Below, one piece after another: positions 27,542 to 35,933 of a stretch of DNA of 64,000 bases. How positions within the stretch are numbered: the stretch's first letter is position 1; each line of letters starts with the position of its first letter. The stretch is from Rhizobium albus. GTDB lineage: Bacteria > Pseudomonadota > Alphaproteobacteria > Rhizobiales > Rhizobiaceae. The DNA lies in the NCBI GenBank assembly GCA_030160035.1, contig BSNO01000001.1, positions 558,001 through 622,000 of the forward strand, given 5' to 3'. The position numbers were made by a program, and so were the translations under genes. Below the pieces are notes generated by a model. That model did no database searches, had not been told where the DNA came from, and saw only the letters and a list, made by a program, of their open reading frames with translations.

Positions 27542-29248
27542 TTAGGTCGTCGCACGCATCGCGGCGAATTGAGAGAGATGAACGCCGCCTGTCAGATGTG
27601 CGAGAAATTGCGACGTGCGCAACCGGTCCATGACAGGCCCCTTCACCTCGCTCAAATGCAGGCGAATGCCGGAATCCTTCAGTCGCTGATTGATCTCCTC
27701 GAGGCTTTCCAGCGCGCTCGAGTCGATGGCGTTCACGGCCGAGCACATGAGGATGACGTGGCGCAGCGCTGGCCGTTCGGCGACCAGTTCAGCGATGCGG
27801 TCTTCGAGGAAGCGGCTGTTGGCAAAATAGAGGCTCTCGTCCACCCGCACCGTCAGCACATGGGGCACTGTCTGCACCTGATGGCGATCGACATTGCGGA
27901 AATGCTCGGTGCCCTCGACATTGCCGACGATCGCGATGTGTGGGCGGCTCGTGCGGTGCAAATGCAGGACGAGTGAGAGAACGACGCCGAGCACCACGCC
28001 CGGCTCCACGCCGAGCAGCAGCGTGCCGATGATCGTGGCAGCCATGGCGGCGAAATCGGCTCTCGAATAGGCCCAAAGCCGCCACAGCGCACCCAGATCG
28101 ACGAGTGAGAGCACGGCGACGATGATCGTGGCCGCCAGAGTGGCGCGGGGCAGATCTGTGAGAAACGGTGTGAGAAACAGCGTCGCCAACGCGATGCCGA
28201 GCGCGGTGAAAAGACCGGCAGCAGGCGTCTGCGCGCCCGCATCGAAGTTGACGACGGACCGGGCAAAGCCGCCTGTCACAGGGTAGCCGGCCGAGAGGCC
28301 CGAGGCGATGTTGGCGGCGCCAAGCCCGATCAGCTCCTGGTCCGGCACGATGCGCTGGCGGCGCTTGGAGGCGAGCGTCTGTGCGACCGATACGGATTCG
28401 ACGAAGCCGATCAGGCTGATCAGCAGCGCCGGAACGAAGAGTGCCTGTACGACACCGAGATCGATTGCGGGCAGGCCGGGAACCGGCAGACCTTGCGGGA
28501 TTTGGCCGACGAGGGCGACGCCACGTGCGCCGAGATCCAGAAGCTTCACGGCAACGACGGTGACTAGAATAGCGAAAACTGGACCTGCCTTCGCGATCAT
28601 GTCGGCCGGGCGCGAGCCGAGACCGAGGCGCATTAGCATGGCTTTGAGGCGCAGGCGGATGGCGTAAAGGAAACCGAGCGTAAGCACGCCCAGAACAAGC
28701 GTCGGGACATTGATCGCCTGGGCGTTGGCAAACAGCGCAGTGCCGATTTCCGGCAGCGTGTCCCCGCGCACGGGAACGCCGAGGATCGTCCCGAACTGGC
28801 CGATGGCAATCAGCAAGCCCGATGCGGTGATGAAGCCGGAGATCACCGGATGGCTCAGGAAATTGGCGAGAAAGCCGAGGCGCAGGATTCCCATGACGAG
28901 CAGGATCGCGCCGGAGAGTAGCGCAAGGACGATCGCGGCCGTGAGATAGTCTGCCGTGCCTGCAGCCGCCACTTCGCCCACGGCCGACGCCGTCATGAGT
29001 GAGACGACGGCCACCGGGCCGACGGCAAGCGTGCGGCTTGTGCCGAAGACGGCGTAGGCGGCGAGCGGAAGGATCGATGCATAAAGCCCGACCTCCGGTG
29101 GCAGGCCCGCGAGCATGGCGTAAGCCAAAGACTGCGGAATCAGCATGATCGTCACGATGACCGCCGCCAGCAGATCGTCCGCAAAGGTCACGCGGCTATA
29201 GCTGCGGCCCCAGGTCAGGATCGGAAAATAGTGGTGGAGCGCGGCCAT
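27542..29248 (-). CDS. SulP family anion transporter with STAS domain
   Basis: Membrane protein of 568 aa. An early motif, AVIVTIMLIPQSLAYAMLAGLPPEVGLY in part, is the SulP signature. About 11 hydrophobic segments run to residue 430, and a cytosolic STAS domain begins near VLTVRVDESLYFANSRFLED, with CSAVNAIDSSALESLEE as its phosphorylation-loop region. The family carries sulfate, bicarbonate or related anions. Its place behind blh, bigR and two YeeE/YedE genes suggests uptake or release of sulfate or sulfite made during persulfide oxidation. Confidence 0.93.
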   Translation of the reverse strand: MAALHHYFPILTWGRSYSRVTFADDLLAAVIVTIMLIPQSLAYAMLAGLPPEVGLYASILPLAAYAVFGTSRTLAVGPVAVVSLMTASAVGEVAAAGTADYLTAAIVLALLSGAILLVMGILRLGFLANFLSHPVISGFITASGLLIAIGQFGTILGVPVRGDTLPEIGTALFANAQAINVPTLVLGVLTLGFLYAIRLRLKAMLMRLGLGSRPADMIAKAGPVFAILVTVVAVKLLDLGARGVALVGQIPQGLPVPGLPAIDLGVVQALFVPALLISLIGFVESVSVAQTLASKRRQRIVPDQELIGLGAANIASGLSAGYPVTGGFARSVVNFDAGAQTPAAGLFTALGIALATLFLTPFLTDLPRATLAATIIVAVLSLVDLGALWRLWAYSRADFAAMAATIIGTLLLGVEPGVVLGVVLSLVLHLHRTSRPHIAIVGNVEGTEHFRNVDRHQVQTVPHVLTVRVDESLYFANSRFLEDRIAELVAERPALRHVILMCSAVNAIDSSALESLEEINQRLKDSGIRLHLSEVKGPVMDRLRTSQFLAHLTGGVHLSQFAAMRATT

Positions 29249-29281
29249 GGACCAGGTGCCTTTCGTTCGAAAATCAGCCGT

Positions 29282-29710
29282 TCAGGCCCTGCGCGGTTGC
29301 GGCAGGGCGCCGATCATGCGCGCGCCCCACATGCCGATCAGCATGGCCGGGACAAACGCCAACGTGCCAATCGCACCAAGACTGAGCGCGGTCAGTGCAG
29401 GACCTGGGCAGAAGCCGCCAAGGCCCCAGCCGATGCCGAAGATCGCCGGCCCGATGAGGATGCGGCTGTCGATGTCGGTGCGGGTCGGCAAATGGAAGCG
29501 ATCGGCCAGAAGCGGCTTGTCGCGCTTCAGCACAAAGCGGTAGCCGATGAAGGCGACGATGACGGCGCCGCCCATGACGAAGGCGAGCGACGGATCCCAG
29601 GTGCCGAAGACATCAAGAAAATTAAGAACTTTCGCCGGGTCGGACATGCCGGAGATGACGAGGCCGACGCCGAAGAGCAGACCGATGACGAGATTGATGA
29701 GAATGGACAT
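29282..29710 (-). CDS. YeeE/YedE-type sulfur transporter, small half (DUF6691)
   Basis: Membrane protein of 142 aa with four hydrophobic segments. It has the motifs SGMSDPAKVLNFLD and GFCPGPALTAL; the Cys in the latter is the conserved thiol thought to pass thiosulfate or persulfide sulfur in this family. Full-length YeeE/TsuA is about 350 aa, and here the family is split into two half-size proteins made from neighbouring genes. The start ATG at 29710 is chosen because the longer frame to 29725 overlaps the upstream stop. Confidence 0.88.
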   Translation of the reverse strand: MSILINLVIGLLFGVGLVISGMSDPAKVLNFLDVFGTWDPSLAFVMGGAVIVAFIGYRFVLKRDKPLLADRFHLPTRTDIDSRILIGPAIFGIGWGLGGFCPGPALTALSLGAIGTLAFVPAMLIGMWGARMIGALPQPRRA

Positions 29711-29721
29711 GGTGCTGTTCC

Positions 29722-30144
29722 TCAAAGGACGTGGCGCGTCACGAACACCGTGAAGAAGGCGGTGGCCATGAAGACGATTGTCGCAACGAGGGACCGGGCC
29801 GAAAGGCGCGAAAGGCCACAGACGCCGTGGCCGGAGGTGCAGCCATTGCCGTAGACCGAGCCGAAGCCGACCAGCAGGCCCGCCGCCACCATCATGGCGA
29901 CATTGGAGGACACGGTTTGCGTGACGGGTGCGCCGGTTGCGAACCCATAGGCGAGCGGTGCGGCGATCAAGCCGATCACAAAGGCGAGGCGGCTTCTAAA
30001 GCCAGCGTCCTCATAGGGCGGAAGCAGGCGGCCGGCGATGCCGCTGATGCCTGCGATACGTCCTTCAAAGGCCATCAGCAGCACAGCGGACAGGCCGATG
30101 AGCGCGCCGCCGGCAAGCGAGGCGAGGGGGGTGAATTCGGTCAT
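29722..30144 (-). CDS. YeeE/YedE-type sulfur transporter, second half
   Basis: Membrane protein of 140 aa with about four hydrophobic segments. The motif YGNGCTSGHGVCGLSR carries the two conserved Cys residues of the YeeE/YedE family. Together with the protein encoded 11 bases downstream it should form a complete sulfur-transport channel. In BigR-controlled operons of Agrobacterium and Xylella such paired membrane proteins accompany blh, so its membership in the persulfide operon is expected. Confidence 0.9.
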   Translation of the reverse strand: MTEFTPLASLAGGALIGLSAVLLMAFEGRIAGISGIAGRLLPPYEDAGFRSRLAFVIGLIAAPLAYGFATGAPVTQTVSSNVAMMVAAGLLVGFGSVYGNGCTSGHGVCGLSRLSARSLVATIVFMATAFFTVFVTRHVL

Positions 30145-30159
30145 GGTTCAAGATCCGAT

Positions 30160-30180
30160 CGGGGCTAGGGCCAGGCCCCG
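30160..30180 (-). other. Intercistronic stem-loop between the bigR-like gene and the YeeE/YedE genes
   Basis: CGGGGCT at 30160-30166 pairs with GGCCCCG at 30174-30180 (one G-U pair), with a 7-base loop. It sits in the 51-base gap between the regulator stop and the next start. No T-run. It may lower expression of the membrane proteins relative to blh and the regulator. Confidence 0.4.
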
Positions 30181-30195
30181 GGCCAGGGGAAAGTG

Positions 30196-30513
30196 TCAGG
30201 GCTTTTCGCAGAACATGCGGTGCATCATCGCCACGAACTCCGCGACGCGCGCATCTGCGAGGCTGTAGAAAACGGATTTCGACTCCTTGCGGCCGGCGAT
30301 GAGGCCGGCTTCGCGCAATTCGGCGATTTGCTGGGAGAGGCCGGGCTGGCGAATGCCGAGCCCGTCCTCCAGTTCGCGCACGGAACGTTCGCCTTCAACG
30401 AGCGCGCAGACGATCATCAGCCGGTTGGGGTTGGAAAGCTTTTTCAGAAAGTCGGATGCTTCGCCGACATTCTTCAGCATGTCCTCGACGGCTGCGGTGG
30501 TGAGTTCGCTCAT
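30196..30513 (-). CDS. bigR: ArsR-family persulfide-sensing repressor (BigR/SqrR-like)
   Basis: Winged-helix repressor of 105 aa. The recognition region is IRQPGLSQQIAELREAGLI. Two cysteines, Cys36 (IVCALVEGE) and Cys102 (MFCEKP), lie where BigR and SqrR have the pair that forms a di- or polysulfide link in the presence of hydrogen sulfide species, releasing DNA. No other cysteines are present and metal-binding motifs of ArsR/CadC are missing. The start ATG at 30513 overlaps the blh stop (ATGA), so it is made together with its partner enzyme and probably represses its own operon. Confidence 0.9.
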   Translation of the reverse strand: MSELTTAAVEDMLKNVGEASDFLKKLSNPNRLMIVCALVEGERSVRELEDGLGIRQPGLSQQIAELREAGLIAGRKESKSVFYSLADARVAEFVAMMHRMFCEKP

Positions 30514-31820
30514 CCGTCGGTGTCCCATGGTGCGCCGCCGAGAGCATCGAGCGGCAGTTTGAGATAGCGCCGGCCATTGCTCTCCGGCTCGGGCAGGCGA
30601 CCGCCATTCATGTTCACCTGCAGGGAATGCAGAATGAGTTTCGGCATCGGCAGGGTCTTGTCGCGCGCCTCGCGGATTGCGACGAACTCGGCCTCGGACT
30701 TCGCTTTCGAGATGTGCGTGTTCTTCGCCTTCTGCTCAGCGACGGTCGACTCCCAGAGCGGCTCGCGGCCGTCCGGCTGATAATCGTGGCCGGTGAAGAT
30801 GCGCGTGTCGCCGGGAAGCGCCAGGATTGCCTGGATCGAGTTCCAGAGCCGAGAAGCGCTGCCGCCGGGAAAATCCGCGCGCGCCGTGCCGCTGTCCGGC
30901 ATGAAAAGCGTATCATGCACGAAGGCGGCATCGCCGATCACGTAGGTGATTGAGGCTAGCGTGTGGCCGGGTGAGAACAGGATATTCCCGTCGATCCCGC
31001 CCAGCTTGAAGGTCTCGCCCTCTGCGAAGACCTTATCCCACTGCGACCCGTCGGCCGGGAAGTCCGGCCAGTTGTAGATGTCTTTCCAAAGCTTCTGGAC
31101 CTCGACGACGTTCTCACCGATCGCCGTCGGCGCGCCGGTCTTTTCCTTCAGGTAGCGGGCGGCGGAGAAATGATCGGCGTGGGGATGTGTGTCGAGGATC
31201 CACTGAACCTTGAGCCCGTGCCTTTCCACATAGGCCAGGATCTTGTCGGCGTTCTGCGTGCCCGTCGCACCAGATTTTTCATCGAAATCCAGGACCGGAT
31301 CGATGATGGCGCAATCCTTCGTCGCGGGATCGGAAACCACATACTGGATGGACGAAGTGCGCTTGTCGAAGAAGCCGGCCACATCCGGGCGTTGTTTCTT
31401 TGCGGCACGCTTGGTGAGCCACGCCTTGACGCTGCCGAGGTCGGCGCCGTGTTCGGCTGCGAGTGCATCAAGGTCGTCGAGCGTCATGCGGCCATCCAAC
31501 ACTTCGCCTGCTGCCCAGAGTCCGAGCGAACGGCCGCCGAGCCTGCAATGGGCGAGAACCGGCCCGTCAGCGCCCTCAAGTGCCTTCTGGAACTGGCGAA
31601 TGCGGTCTTCCGTCACGACGCCGGGCGTCATGGGAATGTAGACGAAGTCCATGCTGCGTGATTTTGCCGCTTTGCGCGCGGCTTCCAACGCCGGCTGGTC
31701 ATCTGCCTCGCCCGAGACGCGGTTGTTGATCACGCGGGTGACGCCTGCCTGCCGGGCGCGATCGAAGTCGGCCTCGCTGGGCTGGCCGGAAATCCATAGC
31801 TTGTCGGTGATCTTTTTCAT
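30510..31820 (-). CDS. blh: Blh: bifunctional sulfurtransferase / persulfide dioxygenase
   Basis: Two-domain enzyme of 436 aa. The N-terminal DUF442/tyrosine-phosphatase-like domain (1-about 135) has HCRLGGRS at 91-98, the P-loop used as a sulfur-transfer site in Blh. The C-terminal ETHE1-like metallo-beta-lactamase domain has THPHADHFSA (metal ligands His212, His214, Asp216, His217) and oxidises glutathione persulfide to sulfite. It is the first gene of the operon blh-bigR-yedE-yeeE-sulP. Function is detoxification of hydrogen sulfide, as known for the Agrobacterium and Xylella homologues. Confidence 0.93.
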   Translation of the reverse strand: MKKITDKLWISGQPSEADFDRARQAGVTRVINNRVSGEADDQPALEAARKAAKSRSMDFVYIPMTPGVVTEDRIRQFQKALEGADGPVLAHCRLGGRSLGLWAAGEVLDGRMTLDDLDALAAEHGADLGSVKAWLTKRAAKKQRPDVAGFFDKRTSSIQYVVSDPATKDCAIIDPVLDFDEKSGATGTQNADKILAYVERHGLKVQWILDTHPHADHFSAARYLKEKTGAPTAIGENVVEVQKLWKDIYNWPDFPADGSQWDKVFAEGETFKLGGIDGNILFSPGHTLASITYVIGDAAFVHDTLFMPDSGTARADFPGGSASRLWNSIQAILALPGDTRIFTGHDYQPDGREPLWESTVAEQKAKNTHISKAKSEAEFVAIREARDKTLPMPKLILHSLQVNMNGGRLPEPESNGRRYLKLPLDALGGAPWDTDG

Positions 31821-31884
31821 GTCGTCATCTTTTCGGTAGTGTCATAGGAGACGGTGTCGGCTTGGTAACGACTAAGTAATATCG

Positions 31885-31902
31885 ATTGCAAAAAAATGCA
31901 AT
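31885..31902. promoter_or_regulatory. Inverted repeat, candidate BigR-type operator
   Basis: ATTGCA at 31885-31890 and TGCAAT at 31897-31902 form a perfect inverted repeat around six A residues, in an AT-rich gap 65 bases upstream of blh. A further TGCA lies at 31911-31914. Position and symmetry fit a repressor site for the BigR-like protein. The core also matches TGCA-N6-TGCA, the pattern of the presumed BoxR sites further along, so the binding protein is not certain. Confidence 0.5.
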
Positions 31903-31929
31903 AGAAAATTTGCATGTGATGAGGCCGGG

Positions 31930-32517
31930 ATGAGATCGGAACTCCTCAAGGGATCGGCGATCGGCCCGCATCTGGCGGATTTTGCGCGATTGAGAACGAC
32001 CGTCTTTCGTGCCTTTCCGTACCTTTACGAAGGCTCCGATGCCTATGAAGAGCGCTATCTTGCCACCTATGCCAGGTCGTCGGACAGCGTCTTCGTTCTC
32101 GCATTCGATGGCGAGCGGGTGGTCGGTGCGGCGACCGGCATGCCCATAGCCGACGAGACGGATGAGGTGCGGGCGCCCTTCCTCGATGCCGGATGGGATG
32201 CCGATCGCATCTTCTATTTCGGCGAATCCGTGCTCTTGCCGGACTATCGCGGACAGGGGATCGGCGTACGCTTCTTCGAGGAACGCGAGGCCTATGCAAC
32301 GGGCCTCGACCGGTTCGACTGGACCGTTTTCTGCGGGGTGATCCGACCAGACGACCATCCAGCTCGCCCGGCCGATTACGTCCCGCTCGACGATTTCTGG
32401 CGCAGACGGGGCTATGCGCCGCTCATGGGTCTCGAGACGGCGTTCAACTGGCGTGACATCGGCGACGACGTGGAAACGGCCAAGCCAATGCGGTTTTGGG
32501 GCAAGCGGATCGGCTAG
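31930..32517 (+). CDS. GNAT-like N-acetyltransferase
   Basis: Cytosolic protein of 195 aa with a GNAT fold. The acetyl-CoA loop is LLPDYRGQGIGVRFFEER, near residues 103-120. The N-terminal half (FRAFPYLYEGSDAYEERYLATYARS) matches a group of uncharacterised GNAT proteins common in proteobacteria. The substrate is unknown. It is divergent from blh and shares its promoter region; the livF gene is convergent, with four bases between stops. Confidence 0.82.
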   Translation: MRSELLKGSAIGPHLADFARLRTTVFRAFPYLYEGSDAYEERYLATYARSSDSVFVLAFDGERVVGAATGMPIADETDEVRAPFLDAGWDADRIFYFGESVLLPDYRGQGIGVRFFEEREAYATGLDRFDWTVFCGVIRPDDHPARPADYVPLDDFWRRRGYAPLMGLETAFNWRDIGDDVETAKPMRFWGKRIG

Positions 32518-32521
32518 AGCT

Positions 32522-33220
32522 TCAGACTCCAAGCCACTTCTTCTGGACGGCCTTGTCAGCGACGATGTCTGCGGACGAACCTTTCCAGACGGTCTCGCCG
32601 CGTCCGATCACATGGACGTCGTCCGCGAGCTCCGTCGCAAAACCAAAGTTCTGTTCCACCAGCACCATGGTCATGCCGGCAGCCTTCAGTTCCGAGAGCT
32701 TCTCGTGAATCTGGCGCACGATGATCGGCGCGAGCCCCTCTGTCGGTTCGTCGAGCAGAAGCAGTCGCGGGTTCATGAGCAGCGCGCGCGCAATCGACAG
32801 CATCTGCTGTTCGCCACCCGAGAGTTCGTTTCCCCCGTTCGACAGGCGGCGCGAGAGGTTCGGGAAGAAATCGAGCACCCGCTCCAAGGTCCATTCGGCA
32901 TTGGCCGGCGCCAGGCGCGTGGCGAGCTGCAGGTTCTCCTTGACCGTGAGGGATGGAAAGATGTCGCGCGTCTCGGGCACATAGGCGATGCCGCGACGGG
33001 CAATGTCGAATGTCCGTTCGCCGGCGATATCCTTGCCCTCGATCCGGATTGAGCCGCGCGTCGCCGGCAGGAGGCCCATGATGGCCTTCATGGTCGTCGT
33101 CTTGCCGGCGCCATTGCGTCCGAGAATGGCGAGCACGCGCCCAGCAGACGCGCGCAGATTGAGGCCGTAGATGACCTGCGTTTCGCCGTAGCCGGTGTGG
33201 AGGTCGTCGATCTCAAGCAT
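32522..33220 (-). CDS. livF: Branched-chain-type ABC transporter ATPase (LivF)
   Basis: ABC ATPase of 232 aa with Walker A LGRNGAGKTT, signature NELSGGEQQMLSIAR and Walker B LLLLDEPTEGLAP. The short ending is typical of LivF rather than LivG. The start at 33220 overlaps the livG stop by 8 bases; the longer frame reaching 33334 lies inside livG and is not used. It powers the importer encoded with livGMHK, which by location probably takes up benzoate or a related aromatic acid. Confidence 0.94.
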   Translation of the reverse strand: MLEIDDLHTGYGETQVIYGLNLRASAGRVLAILGRNGAGKTTTMKAIMGLLPATRGSIRIEGKDIAGERTFDIARRGIAYVPETRDIFPSLTVKENLQLATRLAPANAEWTLERVLDFFPNLSRRLSNGGNELSGGEQQMLSIARALLMNPRLLLLDEPTEGLAPIIVRQIHEKLSELKAAGMTMVLVEQNFGFATELADDVHVIGRGETVWKGSSADIVADKAVQKKWLGV

Positions 33221-33956
33221 CCGCGCGCCCGCCCAGATAGATTTCGTTGACGAGGCTGCTGCCGCGCGTCTCGTCCGGTGTGCCCTCGAAAACAAGCTCG
33301 CCGTAATTGAGCACGCTGACGCGGTCTGCGACATCGAGCGCGAGATCCATGTCGTGTTCGATAATCACAACTGTCAGGTCGCGGGGCAGCGTCTTCAGCA
33401 GGCGGTGAAAGCCTTGGATCATTTCTGGGCCGACGCCGGATGTCGGCTCGTCCATCAGAATGACGCTCGGATCGGTCGCCAGCGCAAGACCGACTTCGAG
33501 CTGCCGCCGTGCGCCATAGGAAACCGCATCGACCGGATGGTCCAGAAGTTCAGACAGCCCGACCTTAGCCGCTACATCGCGAACCTTGGCCAAAATATCG
33601 GTGTCGTTCAGAGTATCGCGCAGAAACCAACCCGATGCCCCGGATGCTGTTGCGACCGCCAGCGCCAAGTTCTCCTTGAGCGTCAGCTCGGTGAACAGGT
33701 TGTTCTTCTGGTAGGAGCGGGCAAGTCCGCGTTTTGCCCGCGCTTCCACCGTGTCGCCCGTGACATCGCGGCCATCGAGGTGGATCGTGCCGGCGGATGG
33801 CTTCAATTCGCCGACGAGAATGTTGAAGAGCGTGGTCTTGCCCGCACCGTTGGGGCCGAGGATGACCCGGCGTTCGCCCTTCTCAACCAGGATCGTCACG
33901 TCATTGGTGACGTCGATCTGGCCGAAGGATTTTTTGAGGCCGCGTGCTTCAAGCAT
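33213..33956 (-). CDS. livG: Branched-chain-type ABC transporter ATPase (LivG)
   Basis: ABC ATPase of 247 aa. Walker A is LGPNGAGKTTLF, the Q-loop region ARSYQKNNLFTELT is typical of LivG, and Walker B is VILMDEPTSGVGP. The signature motif is unusual: DAVSYGARRQLEVGLAL, where the canonical LSGGQ is replaced by VSYGARRQ, as seen in several aromatic-acid LivG proteins. The start is set at ATG 33956, overlapping the livM stop by 8 bases. Confidence 0.93.
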   Translation of the reverse strand: MLEARGLKKSFGQIDVTNDVTILVEKGERRVILGPNGAGKTTLFNILVGELKPSAGTIHLDGRDVTGDTVEARAKRGLARSYQKNNLFTELTLKENLALAVATASGASGWFLRDTLNDTDILAKVRDVAAKVGLSELLDHPVDAVSYGARRQLEVGLALATDPSVILMDEPTSGVGPEMIQGFHRLLKTLPRDLTVVIIEHDMDLALDVADRVSVLNYGELVFEGTPDETRGSSLVNEIYLGGRADA

Positions 33957-34953
33957 GGCTGGCATCCTTCTCGGCGGCGACTTCGAGCGCAGAAGCCTTG
34001 GGGGCTCCCTTCTTGCGGCGTTCCAGCAGGTGTTCGATCTGGCCGTAGGCTCCGCGGTTGCCGAGCACGACGACGAGAATGAGGACGAGGCCGACGACCA
34101 TGTGCCAGTAGCGGGTGACCTCGCTGACTTCGTGCTGGAGGAAGACGAAGAGCACGGCGCCAACGGCAGCGCCGACCAGGGTGCCGAGCCCGCCCAGGAT
34201 GACGATGACGAGCGCTTCGCCGGACATCATCCAGCTCATCATTTCAGGCGAAACGAACATGGTTTGCTGCGCGGCGATCGTTCCAGCGAGGCCTGCCAGC
34301 GCCCCTGAAATGCCGAAGGCGAACGCCTTGTAGCGCAGTACCGGCAGACCAAGCGCGCGCATGCGCACCTCGTTGGAGCGGATGCCGACCAGCGTGCGGC
34401 CGAAGCCGGAGCGCATGATGAAGGCGGCGACAGCGTAGGACAGCGCCGCGAAAACGACGGCGAGAAGCGCGAATTGCAGGGAATCGTTGGTGTCGATGCC
34501 GATCATCGACAGATCGAGGCGGGCGACGCCCGACATGCCGTCATCGCCGCCGAGCGCGCGATTCTCGAAGGTGTAGACATAGACCATCTGGCCGAAGGCG
34601 AGCGTCGTCATGATGAAGAAGATGCCGCTGGTGCGCGACGTGACGGCACCGACGAAGAGCCCAAACAACCCGCTTGCCGCTATGGCGGCAACCAGAGCGA
34701 TGAAGGGCGAAATGCCCATCATGCCTGTCAGGATGGCGAAGACATAGGCGCCGATGCCGAAGATGGCGCCGTGGCAGAGCGAGACCATGCCGCCATAGCC
34801 GGCCACCATGTCGAGGCTGATGGCCAGGATGACGAGATAGGCCGCCTCAATCACCAGTTCGCGGCCGTAAAAGCCTGCAAAGACAGTGTAGATCGCCATG
34901 CCGATGAAGAGGAGGAGGATGGTGACGGTTTTGGTGGTCGTCTGGTGAAACAT
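33949..34953 (-). CDS. livM: Branched-chain-type ABC transporter permease (LivM)
   Basis: Permease of 334 aa with about nine hydrophobic segments and the LivM motifs GGMVSLCHGAIFGIGAYV and GRTLVGIRSNEVRMRALG. The C-terminal tail is charged (RRKKGAPKASALE). The ATG at 34953 lies 11 bases after the livH stop. The same frame is open far upstream to 35883, but that part is antisense-like filler inside livH and reads as no known protein. Confidence 0.93.
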   Translation of the reverse strand: MFHQTTTKTVTILLLFIGMAIYTVFAGFYGRELVIEAAYLVILAISLDMVAGYGGMVSLCHGAIFGIGAYVFAILTGMMGISPFIALVAAIAASGLFGLFVGAVTSRTSGIFFIMTTLAFGQMVYVYTFENRALGGDDGMSGVARLDLSMIGIDTNDSLQFALLAVVFAALSYAVAAFIMRSGFGRTLVGIRSNEVRMRALGLPVLRYKAFAFGISGALAGLAGTIAAQQTMFVSPEMMSWMMSGEALVIVILGGLGTLVGAAVGAVLFVFLQHEVSEVTRYWHMVVGLVLILVVVLGNRGAYGQIEHLLERRKKGAPKASALEVAAEKDASHA

Positions 34954-34964
34954 GATGCCGCCCC

Positions 34965-35825
34965 TTACGCCTTCGCCGGAAACAGGCCGGCCGGCCGGAA
35001 GATCAGCACCGCCGCCAGCAGGGCGTAGATTGCGACTGATGCCAGTTGCGGCGCGAGCACGGCGCCGAAGGTCTGGATGAAGCCGACGAGCAACGAGCCC
35101 GCGATGGCGCCCTTGAGGCTGCCAAGGCCGCCGATGACCACGACGATCAGAACCGGGATCAGAAGCTGAGTGCCCATGCTCGGTGTCACTGAAAGCACCG
35201 GCGCCGCGACCGCTCCTGCAAGTCCAGCCAGCGCGCAGCCGATGCAGAAGACGATGAAAAACAGGCGCTCCACATTGATGCCGAGGCAGGCGGCCATCTG
35301 GTCGTTGTCGACGCCGGCGCGGATCATCGCGCCGATCTGGGTGCGCGAGAGCAACAGCCAGAGGCCCGCCATGACGGTGAGGCCGAGGCCGATGATGAAG
35401 AGACGGTAGGTCGGGTAGGCAACGCCCAAGACTTCTGAGCGGCCCGTGAATAGCTGCGGCTCGGGGATCGACAGCGCGAGGTCGCCCCAGATGATGCGCG
35501 TGATGTCGAGAAGCACGAAGATGAGGCCGAAGGTGACGAGCACCTGGTTCATCGGCCCGGCTTTTCGCATGCGCCGGATGAGGCCGAGATAGAGCACTAC
35601 GCCGGCAAGCGCGACGGCGATCGGAGCCAGCAGAAACGCGCCCCAATACATGCCTGTCAGCGCGAAGGCCGACACGCCGACATAGGCGCCAAGCGCATAG
35701 AGCGCGCCATGGGCGAGATTGACGAAATGCATCAGCCCGAAGATGACGGTCAGCCCGATCGACAGGAGAAAGAGCAGCATCGACAGCTGGAGCCCGTTCA
35801 GGGCCTGCACGATCCAGAAGTTCAT
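34965..35825 (-). CDS. livH: Branched-chain-type ABC transporter permease (LivH)
   Basis: Permease of 286 aa with eight hydrophobic segments. It begins with QALNGLQLSMLLFLLSIGLTVIFGLMHFVNLAHG in part, and has the conserved GGLGSLKGAIAGSLLVG near the C-terminus. It pairs with LivM. The gene is preceded by two small hairpins that separate it from the binding-protein gene. Confidence 0.94.
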   Translation of the reverse strand: MNFWIVQALNGLQLSMLLFLLSIGLTVIFGLMHFVNLAHGALYALGAYVGVSAFALTGMYWGAFLLAPIAVALAGVVLYLGLIRRMRKAGPMNQVLVTFGLIFVLLDITRIIWGDLALSIPEPQLFTGRSEVLGVAYPTYRLFIIGLGLTVMAGLWLLLSRTQIGAMIRAGVDNDQMAACLGINVERLFFIVFCIGCALAGLAGAVAAPVLSVTPSMGTQLLIPVLIVVVIGGLGSLKGAIAGSLLVGFIQTFGAVLAPQLASVAIYALLAAVLIFRPAGLFPAKA

Positions 35826-35856
35826 GGCGTCCGCTTCGGTCCGGTAGGGATAAGGG

Positions 35857-35882
35857 TGGCGGGAACACGAGAGCTCCCGCCA
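35857..35882 (-). other. Intercistronic stem-loop between livK and livH
   Basis: TGGCGGGA at 35857-35864 and TCCCGCCA at 35875-35882 form a perfect 8-bp stem with a 10-base loop in the 108-base gap between the binding-protein stop and the livH start. It has no T-run. The position matches that of the hairpin after oppA, so it may likewise hold binding protein above permease. Confidence 0.6.
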
Positions 35883-35894
35883 TTCATGCGATCG

Positions 35895-35913
35895 GTGTCG
35901 CGACGAGCGACGC
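35895..35913 (-). other. Second small hairpin between livK and livH
   Basis: GTGTCGC at 35895-35901 and GCGACGC at 35907-35913 pair over 7 bases with one G-U pair, with a 5-base loop, 21 bases past the livK stop. With the stem at 35857-35882 it makes a tandem structure. Confidence 0.45.
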
Positions 35914-35933
35914 CTCAGGCAGCCGTTTGCGGC

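Noticed and set aside
34954-35883. Upstream part of the livM reading frame inside livH
   Set aside because: The frame is open but the translation is Arg/Pro-rich noise; the LivM family starts at the ATG at 34953.
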